A stretch of DNA of 11,301 nt, from contig NAVB01002218.1 in assembly GCA_002179805.1 (NCBI GenBank), forward strand, positions 1 to 11,301. The letters run 5' to 3'. Shown here one piece after another: positions 1-6,742 of the stretch. A program made the translations under genes and the position numbers. Position 1 is the stretch's first letter, and the number at the start of each line of letters is the position of its first letter. The notes beneath the pieces are model-generated. The model had not been told where the DNA came from and ran no database searches. It saw nothing but the letters and a program-made list of their open reading frames with translations. This stretch comes from Acanthamoeba lenticulata. Taxonomy: Eukaryota; Discosea; Longamoebia; Acanthamoebidae.

Positions 1-981
1 GACACACAAGATGCTCGAGGCGGTGCTGAAGAAGGTGCCGCTGGAGAAGGTGGCCGTGCACTACCATGACACCTACGGCCAAGCGCTGGCCAACATCCTC
101 ACCTCGGTCCAGTTTGGCGTGACGACCGTCGACGCCTCGGTCTCGGGCCTGGGCGGTTGCCCCTATGCCGTGGGCGCCACAGGCAACGTGGCCACGGAGG
201 ACGTCGTCTACATGCTTCGCGTACGACATTACGACTTTCTCTCTTCATTGGCGTCGTCTGGCTCCTGCTCGGTGACTCACACAGGTCATTCTACCTGCAG
301 GGGATGGGCATCGAGACCGGGGTCGACCTGGAGGCGCTGGTCGAGGTGGGTGACTTCATCTCCAAGCAGCTCCGGCGACCTTCGCACTCGCGAGTCGCAG
401 TGGCGCTGGTGCAAAAGAAGAAGGTATTTCCATTTATTTCTTTATTTTTTTTTATATATATATATTCGTAGATTTATATTGCTTCTTCACGTCCTTTTCC
501 ACTTCTCAGGAGTATACATTCATATGTATATATATATATATATATATAAGGAATTACAAGTTATTTATCTGACAATGAACTTTGATTAGAAAGCAAATGT
601 GCTTCAACTTTAGCTTTTGTTATTGTGCAACTTGTACACTTTACGTTAATTATCATAATGGAATAATGCATCTCGCTGTTGTCTCCTCATCGTCATCAAA
701 CGAATGAACTTTGCTTCTTGCGTGACGCGATGGCGTGCCTTTGAGGCGCTGATTGGCAAAACGGACTTTGGCCTTGGCCGCCCCTTTCATCTTCTTCTTT
801 CCATCCACGACGCGTTCTGGGCTGACTTGTTGCGTGTGCTTCGCAGGACATTATGATGCGACGAGCACGAGGACTCCTAGACGAGCTCAGTGGTGGACAA
901 TTCAGCGCACCCACAAGTCAAGGCAGCAACTCTACCTCAACAACAACGTCTACCACCTCCAGTGCGCAAACTTGCGTGTAG
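1..981 (+). CDS. HMGCL: Hydroxymethylglutaryl-CoA lyase, C-terminal part (5' end outside window)
   Basis: Cleaves HMG-CoA to acetoacetate and acetyl-CoA (leucine breakdown, ketogenesis), normally in mitochondria or peroxisomes. Likely exons are 1-220, 301-423 and 847-981. The window opens in frame (codons start at base 2). Visible signatures are [11 protein letters not shown], with the two metal-binding His of this family, and GLGGCPYA, with the catalytic Cys of the lyase signature, followed by [12 protein letters not shown]. The first intron (221-300, phase 0) rejoins YMLR to GMGIETGV, matching the family without a gap. Family homology normally ends near [12 protein letters not shown]. Here AAG|GTATTT at 424 is a good donor, and the next convincing acceptor is CTTCGCAG at 846. 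That gives a 423-bp intron and a Ser/Thr-rich 44-residue tail ending at TAG 979-981. Without splicing, a stop comes at 469-471. Enzyme identity is secure; the last exon is inference. Confidence 0.9.
527..548. repeat. (TA)11 microsatellite in AT-rich intron
   Basis: Eleven uninterrupted TA units lie inside the proposed long last intron of the HMG-CoA lyase gene. A second, shorter TA run is at about 454-464. The whole stretch 430-680 is strikingly AT-rich against an otherwise GC-rich window. Confidence 0.9.
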
Positions 982-1074
982 CGCCAAAGTTTCATAAATT
1001 TTGTTGAAATATTCGTCATCATTTCAGAAATAACGATTAAGGAAAACAAAAAGAAATTTAAGCACAAACTCAAG

Positions 1075-3754
1075 ATGGTGGCCAAGGAGGAGGTGGCGGG
1101 CCTGGTGCTGGAATGGCTCCAACGAGAGCGATTCGTTGAAACAGCCGCCACGCTCTCCCGCGAGGCTGCACGCCTGCTGTCCAAGCTCAAAACGCCACAG
1201 GTGCTCTTGCAGGTGGTTTTCAATTGTGTGCACCAGATTAACGGCAATGAGCTTCGCCATCTTCTTTAGGACCGACGAGTTAAGGACCTGAACTCCTTGC
1301 TCAACGCGCACGTGGTGCTGTTGCAGCGGAAGAAGCAGAAGCAAGAGCTCCGCGAGATCTTTCGTCGTCGCTACCCCGACCTCGTGCGTGTGGCTCTCTC
1401 TTCATCGCCCTCGAACTCCTAGGAAGCACTCACGCGCGTGTGCCTCTTCCCCGGGCAGGCACCCAACACGTTCCATCTGCTGACCAAGTTGCTTGACGAC
1501 TATAACAAAGCGGTCAATGAGGCACCCGCCGTGGCGTGGTCCAGCGCGGCCGCCCAGAAGCCACAACAACAACAACAACGAGGCACGCACAAGACTTTCT
1601 TCTGTATTCTCTTGGCCAAAGCTGACGTCAACGACAGCAGACGCCTCCTCGTCGGCGCCCTTCCGGGCCGCGGGCTCCGCGCTTCCGATGTCGCCGCAGC
1701 CGTACGTGCCCACGCGCACGCCTCCCGCCGCCGCCATCGAGCCGTCGTTGCAGGCGCCCGCGGCGGCGCTGGCGGCGGCCCCAGGCACGGCCTCGGCCAT
1801 CGCGACACGGCTGCCGCTGCCGCCACCGCAGAAGCAACAACAGCAACAGCAACAACAGCAGTACCAGTCGCAGCAGCCGCCTCGCAGGTCGCGCGGCCGC
1901 CCGCGGACGGCGCCCAAGCCAACGTCGCCCAGCGTCGTGGCCATCGCGCCGCGCTCACCAGATGACGCACGAGAGCAGCCGCTGCTGCCTGTTTCAGCGT
2001 TGCCGCCATCCATGTGGTCCCTGCTGGCCTTGCAGTCTTTGTCATCGTCATCTTCATCATCATCATCATCTTCGTCATCATCGTCATCGTCATCGACCTC
2101 GGCAGTGGCCAGCAGCGCGCCCAAGCCGCCCACTACTGTCGGAGCGCGGCCGCGGACGACGACGGCGATGATGATGCCAAGTCCACCTTCCACTTCCGCC
2201 GAACGAGTGCAGACGCTTGTGCCAATCGCCGTCAATGCTGCCGCGAGGCCGTCGCCTGCGTCGATCGCAGGGACGGCAGCAGGGACGGCGACGGCCTCAA
2301 CTACGGCGACGTCTCCACAGCAGCAACGCCGGCAGCCGGGACCCAGGTTTGCCGTCCCCCGAGCTCGAGCGACGACATCATCGTCAACGACGCCGACGAC
2401 GACGACGACAGCGCCAATAGCACCAACATCGACATCGACATCGACATCGCCTTCGAGAGGAGCACAACAACCGGTGCAGACGTCGCCCTCGGCGCAGGCT
2501 TCGCCGTCCAAGCGCAAGCCGCAAACGCCTCGCAAGCGCAAGGCCGACGCGATCACCACGGAAGTCATTGGGCCCTCAAGCAAGGCCGCCCGTAGCAGTT
2601 CACCTTCGTCCTCCTCCTCATCTTCATCTTCGTCATCGTCATCGTCCTCTTCTGTCACAACCACTCTGGCGTTGAGTGCGCCAGACACGGACGCAGAAGC
2701 CGAAGCATTCTTTGCGGTGCGCGCCTGCCTTGCATTCTCTGCGTTCCTGAGTGTTGGTGTGCTGACGTGGCGTGATGTGGGCACTTCGTCCGCTACACAA
2801 GGCGGGTGACGAGGGGGAGGAGGGGATGGTGCTCGACGACAACTTCTTTGAGATGCTGCTCAACTCGGCCTTGCCGGAGAAACTGGCGCAGCAGATCAAC
2901 GAGAACCTGCTGGGCGATGTCGAAGAAGAAGAACAACACCAACAACGACACCAGGAGGCCGAGGAAGAACGGCGGCGAGTTGCGCAGGCTGCGCTCGAGG
3001 CGCTACAACGGCGAGAAGAGGCGGAAGAGAGGGAGAAGCACAAACGACAGACTCAGCCACAGCCACAACCACAGCCTCAGCCCCAGCCCCAGCCACAGCC
3101 ACAACAACAGTACGACAGCAAGGCCAAGAAGAAGATCGAGGAGATCGTGGAGGCGATCACGCACGAGCCTGTGTTCGAAGCCTTGTTCGCTCAGTGGGGT
3201 GCGTTGGTCTCTTCCTCTTCTTTTTTTTTCGACTTCTATTCCTTGACGACTTTGGAGGCTCATCACTCAGTCCCCTCACAACAGACACGGAGACGTTGGA
3301 CGATGAAGGCGAGGGCGATAGCGAAGAAGATGAAGGCGAAGGCGAGGGAATCATTAAGGGGCCGAACGCCCCGCGCCAAGGGCCAGCAGCGACAGGAAGC
3401 CAGTTTGAAGAGCTCGTGGACGAGTACGATGATCAGATGGTCCTGACCGACGAGGATGAGGATGAAGACGTCGCGTCTTCCTCGGGTGGTCGTGCCGTGC
3501 GCACGGCCGCTTCCACTACAACAACAACAACGACAGCAACGACGAAACCGCGAGAGGAGGAGGAAGAAGAAGAAGAAGAAGGGGGAAAGGTCATCGTCGA
3601 AGAAGAAGACGATGAAGGAGGAGACGACCGACGTGGCGCAGACGATCCCGCTCTGCCAGAGGGCAGCGGCGGCAACAACAACCATCTGGTGGAGAAGCTA
3701 CGCAAGATCGACCTCGACGCCTTCTTGAACTCCATCCACGGCCCCAGGAAATGA
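1075..3754 (+). CDS. LisH-domain nuclear-type protein, possibly NPAT-like (six exons)
   Basis: Proposed exons are 1075-1212, 1270-1383, 1423-1530, 1622-2716, 2802-3198 and 3285-3754, giving 773 residues. Phases match at every junction, and retaining intron 1 or 2 gives an in-frame TAG. The donor at 1531 is the least certain; 1513 also fits. Residues 7-31 form a LisH motif (GLVLEWLQRERFVETAATLS), a dimerisation module, followed by a basic helical segment. The middle is Pro/Ser/Gln-rich, with an AT-hook-like RGRPR at 211-215 and a bipartite basic NLS-like motif (KRKPQTPRKRK, 417-427). Two helical-looking segments stand out from the low complexity: about 496-523 (DDNFFEMLLNSALPEKLAQQ) and 594-617 (EIVEAITHEPVFEALFAQW). 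The C-terminus is acidic and ends in KIDLDAFLNSIHG. LisH plus disordered regulatory regions recalls NPAT of the histone locus body, but this is architecture-based inference. LisH is secure; function is not. Confidence 0.72.
1384..1422 (+). other. 39-bp minimal intron
   Basis: GTGCGT donor after GACCTC and a pyrimidine-rich stretch ending CTCCTAG, phase 0 on both sides. Reading through gives an in-frame TAG at 1420-1422, so removal is required to join the LisH/basic exon to EALTRVCLFPGQAPN. It is far shorter than the other introns in the window. Confidence 0.65.
2042..2095 (+). repeat. TCN trinucleotide run coding 18 Ser
   Basis: Imperfect TCA/TCG/TCT repeat in frame in exon 4 of the LisH-protein gene, giving an uninterrupted 18-Ser tract. 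Mixed codons suggest retention at protein level rather than a young pure repeat expansion. Confidence 0.9.
2606..2653 (+). repeat. TCN trinucleotide run coding 16 Ser
   Basis: Second poly-Ser tract of the same exon, 16 Ser codons of mixed type, starting after a Pro. It lies between the basic NLS-like motif and the exon end. Confidence 0.9.
3054..3110 (+). repeat. Gln-Pro dipeptide repeat
   Basis: CAG/CAA alternating with CCN codons gives eight Gln-Pro units followed by QQQ in exon 5 of the LisH-protein gene. It separates the predicted helical segment near residues 496-523 from that at 594-617 and probably acts as an extended linker. Confidence 0.9.
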
Positions 3755-4074
3755 ACCGCAAAAGCATGACGTCGCGAAAGAAGAAGGAATGCCGTTTCGC
3801 GTTCTGTTTGCTTTGCCTGCTTACAAGAGCTCTTGTCGAGATAGAGACGGAGAGAGGGAGACGGGTAGAGGGAGTACAAAAACACGAGCCGACTATTCGG
3901 CTCCTCATGGAGCCGCTACGCGGGGCAAGGCGTACGGTCCCAGTAGGCGTGAACGAAAGTGAGCGTTAGCTCTGAAGAAGCGAGGCTGCGCAGGAGAGGA
4001 AGTCAGCGAAGAGCAACGTCAAGAAGCGAATGGTACGAGGTGGGAAGGACATACCAGAATGGGGTAAAGCAGGC
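3755..4074. other. Convergent 3' intergenic spacer
   Basis: The 320 bases lie between the stop of the LisH-protein gene (+) and the stop of the acidic-protein gene (-). I see no coding frame of quality, no AATAAA on either strand and no RNA gene. The one structured element is the triple complementary motif at 3886-3915. Confidence 0.7.
3886..3915 (+). other. Mutually exclusive hairpin element
   Basis: GAGCCG (3886-3891), CGGCTC (3898-3903) and GAGCCG (3910-3915) are separated by two 6-base spacers. The middle block can pair with either flank, giving two alternative 6-bp, GC-rich stems with 6-nt loops. It lies 131 bases past the stop of the LisH-protein gene, probably in its 3' UTR. Function is unknown; chance is possible. 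Confidence 0.5.
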
Positions 4075-4545
4075 TTACTCCTCGAGCTTGGCAACCTCGG
4101 TGAGTTGCGGCGCAATGGCAAGAGCCTTGGTGGAGATAGGAGTGCTGGGCAGCGCTACTTCGCCCTGGTCGTCGGGTGCCCCGATGACGTTGTCCGACTC
4201 GTTGTGTTCTGCTTCTTCCTGCTCGGTGGCCTGCTTCTTTGTTGCTGGCTCGGCTTCCTCATCGTTGAAGACGACAGCATGTTCCGCACTCTCCTCGGAG
4301 GCTTGCGGTGAGGGATCGGTCTCCTCGCGCTTCCTCTTCTGGCTGCGGGTTGATCCCTGGCTCGACTCCTCGTCTCCAGGCGAGCCGGGAGGGGTGGTGG
4401 GAGTAGCGGGAGCGGTAATCGGATCCTCTTGCTGAGGAGTCTCAACGAGCATGGTTTCCTCGTCTTGAGGGCTGGCGATAGTCGGGACGGCAATCTCCTC
4501 GATAGGGGTGGCGGCAACTTGGTCGGCGTTGGTAGTGGTGGACAT
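4075..4545 (-). CDS. Small acidic, disordered hypothetical protein
   Basis: 156 residues, a single exon as far as I can see. The start chosen is the first ATG in the frame (complement of 4543-4545), giving MSTTTNADQVAATP; the frame stays open further upstream but only from a GTG. The protein is rich in Glu, Pro, Thr and Ser and has no hydrophobic core, signal peptide or membrane segment. A basic patch RSQKRKREE and a weaker PATKKQ look like nuclear localisation signals, so a nuclear or chromatin-associated disordered protein is possible. I recognise no family. It follows XRCC2 on the same strand, with only about 235 bp between the XRCC2 stop and this ATG, and converges with the LisH-protein gene. 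The clean acidic composition in one frame supports a real gene, but there is no homology evidence. Confidence 0.55.
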   Translation of the reverse strand: MSTTTNADQVAATPIEEIAVPTIASPQDEETMLVETPQQEDPITAPATPTTPPGSPGDEESSQGSTRSQKRKREETDPSPQASEESAEHAVVFNDEEAEPATKKQATEQEEAEHNESDNVIGAPDDQGEVALPSTPISTKALAIAPQLTEVAKLEE

Positions 4546-4751
4546 GGTTTTAGCTGGTGGTGTTCTAGGCTTGGTAGGTGTGTTGGTAGGGGTGTTCGGC
4601 TGGCGGCTGTGGCGAGTGAATGACTCCAACGACGCGAGCCCGCTTTTGTGGCCGGCGGCCGTGTAGCGCCTTGTCGACGAGCCACAGGACGTGACGGCCA
4701 CTTGCCGTCCCGCCTTTTGGCTTCGCGCGCTTTCTTTTTCTTGTCATTTTC

Positions 4752-4757
4752 TTTATT
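4752..4757 (-). terminator. AATAAA poly(A) signal of the XRCC2 gene
   Basis: AATAAA on the minus strand, 23 nt beyond the TGA at 4782-4780 that closes the proposed last XRCC2 exon. This spacing supports that exon and the gene end. Confidence 0.6.
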
Positions 4758-4779
4758 TGTTTCCTCGTGTAGCCACAGG

Positions 4780-6459
4780 TCAGCACCTGCGCTCCGGCTG
4801 CGGCTCTTCGTGGAAGTGCAACCCGTCAGGCGAGAGACTGAAGGGGAATAGACGAGGACGAACTCGCGAAATGCCTCCTGTCATGCCCCCATGTCAAGTG
4901 ATGCTCGTAGACACTGGTCGCGCAAGGGACGGCCGTATGTACCAGCAAGCTGTGGCGGTCGACCGTGGGATGACGAGGACGAAGGGAGGGAAATGGTGAG
5001 GCTGGGCTTGTTTATGCACGCCCAGAAAGACGGTCGTCCGCCCAGTTCATCCTCCTCACGCACGAGAAGCATTCGGTACTTTACAAAGTTCTGCCACGCG
5101 TCGCCTTCACGTGAACGAGCACACAAGGCGCACGACTAAGCACGCATGGCCTCTCGTTGCATATCTTCATGAAAACGTACCCAAGTACTCGTGATGCACT
5201 TCAGCCGAGGGGTTCAGCACGGCGTTACGCGTAAGCGGACCCCCAAACGGAGCTCCTGGAGATCGCCCAAGCGCAAAGCTTCAACTTTAGTCGATGTCTT
5301 CTACGCACTGCTTGGCGAAGCAGGTACCTTTGCCCGCGAAGACGATGAGGTTGTGGGCGTTGACGAGCTGCTTGAGGGCAAGCACGACTTTGTTCATTCG
5401 TGATCGACTGGCACCACCATGATAGTGATGACCGCCGCCTCCCCCTTTGCCCCCTCCATAGGGCTCGGCGTAGCGGTCGGCGTTGTGGAAGGCACCGATG
5501 GAGTCGATCACTATCACCTTCACCTCGACTCCGCTCTCGGAGCGCCTCGAAGCGGCACGCTTCCTGCTATTTGCCTCGACTCCTTCCTCGTGCATACTCA
5601 TGTTGCTGTCCGAAGTGGACGAAGTCGTTGTCGTCGGTTGTTGTTTCTGCTGATGGGCAAAGGTACGGATGAACTCGTCGGTCAGCTGCAGCGTGGTAAG
5701 GAACTGGAGCGAGTCCTCACATCGAAACACGGTCAAGCGCGACATGCAGTCCTGCACGAGCTCGTCTTCGTGCTCGACGCTCCACTCCATCGTCGGTGCC
5801 TCCTCGCCTTCTTCCGCGTCGGCTACCCGTTGCCGCTTTCTCGACGCGACGTCGCGGACCTGAGCAGATCTTTCTTGCTGTTGGCTCTTGGAGCGATTAA
5901 CCTTGGCCACCGCGTTCCGTATTCTTGTGCGTAGCATCCTTTCGAGACGCAAGATGTCAAACTTGAGATCGGTGTCGAAGAAGATGGCGCCTGCACCCTC
6001 GCCGCCGAGCTCGATGCGTTGTGTTCCTGCTCGTGGCTGCCACGACGCTGGCATGATAGTGCTGGCAACGATGTGTAGCAGCAGTTCTGTCTTGCCGGAG
6101 CCCGTCTTGCCATAAAACTCGACCACATCGCCGCCACGCAGACCCCCAGGACGATGCGTGCTGGGGGCAGCCGAGGACGAAATCTCTTCTCTGGCCTGTT
6201 GTGAATCGCCATCACTTGTACCATTCTGAATGCCTCCGTGCATGAATTGCTCAGCCATGTCAAAGATCTCCAGGCCTGTCCGAAACGGCTTCGTGCGTGC
6301 TCGCTTGAAGAGCGTGTGCGCGGACTCATTCGGATAGAGAATGGCGCGCAAAGCGTCCGAGAGATTCTGTGGGCCACTCATCGACGTGGCCCTCGTGGTT
6401 GTGGTTTGGGCTGGGCCAGTTGAAGAACTTACGTGCCAATCGACATCCAATCCCTCCAT
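4780..6459 (-). CDS. XRCC2: DNA repair protein XRCC2 (RAD51 paralog)
   Basis: RecA-fold ATPase of homologous recombination, in other eukaryotes part of the BCDX2 RAD51-paralog complex in the nucleus. Proposed exons (5' to 3'): 6459-6433, 6366-5328, 5255-5181, 5104-4943 and 4877-4780, giving 466 residues, longer than the roughly 280 of human XRCC2 because of low-complexity insertions. Key signs are GGDVVEFYGKTGSGKTELLL (Walker A), IFFDTDLKFDILRLERML, which matches the XRCC2 FIDTDYHFDMLRL segment, VIVIDSIGAF (Walker B) and LIVFAGKG. The spliced C-terminus then reads HHEYLGDAWQNFVKYRMLL, equivalent to XRCC2 AWQQLVKHRM. Three phase-1 introns open with GTAC. The start is the ATG at 6459, just below a TATAAA; an ATG at 6642 lies upstream of that box. 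The last intron (4942-4878) is less certain; a GTGTCT donor with another acceptor also fits. Confidence 0.85.
6367..6432 (-). other. Possible in-frame intron in XRCC2 (66 bp)
   Basis: The minus strand has a consensus GTAAGT donor right after MEGLDVDWH and a CCCACAG acceptor before AATCTCTCG. The 66 bases are a multiple of three without a stop, so both spliced and retained forms keep frame. The retained form adds 22 residues (VSSSTGPAQTTTTRATSMSG plus PQ). Confidence 0.55.
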
Positions 6460-6540
6460 GATGTCGCTGCGAATCAATGAACTTTGCACTTTGTTGCTGT
6501 TTTTGGACAATTCTTGGAAGTGAAAAAAATTTGCAATCAA

Positions 6541-6546
6541 TTTATA
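6541..6546 (-). promoter_or_regulatory. TATAAA box of XRCC2
   Basis: TATAAA on the minus strand, 81 nt upstream of the ATG at 6459, within a local AT-rich island (6523-6560). It is directly adjacent to an AATAAA hexamer (6547-6552). Confidence 0.5.
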
Positions 6547-6552
6547 TTTATT
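6547..6552 (-). terminator. Candidate AATAAA poly(A) signal of the E2-Ubl gene
   Basis: AATAAA on the minus strand about 190 nt beyond the stop of the E2-Ubl fusion gene. It abuts the XRCC2 TATAAA, making a 12-base AATAAATATAAA composite at the gene boundary. Confidence 0.4.
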
Positions 6553-6742
6553 ATTTGCTTTTGGCCTCTGGCCGTGTTGTGCTTCTGTGGTCAACGGTAC
6601 AGACGAACAACGCTCGCACGAAGCGCTGGTCGAGTGAGACATAAATAAAGGAAGGGCGCGGCAGGGCTACTGCAGAGGTAACGGTGTGCCCTCTGGCTGC
6701 GCCCAGCCGGCCCCTTCGCGGGGTTGATTGGTCGATTTCCGC

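Noticed and set aside
704..856. 50-codon plus-strand open frame ([16 protein letters not shown])
   Set aside because: It runs through a good splice acceptor and ends one base-frame away from the tail exon; more likely the intron's 3' part.
1402..2784. 460-codon minus-strand open frame
   Set aside because: It is the antisense shadow of the TCN, CAG and CGA repeats of exon 4; it gives runs of Asp, Val and Cys and has no domain.
6460..6642. Upstream ATG extension of XRCC2 to 6642
   Set aside because: The extension lies above the TATAAA at 6541-6546 and encodes an AT-rich sequence unlike the family.
6644..6649. Plus-strand AATAAA
   Set aside because: No plus-strand gene ends nearby; genes on both sides are on the minus strand.
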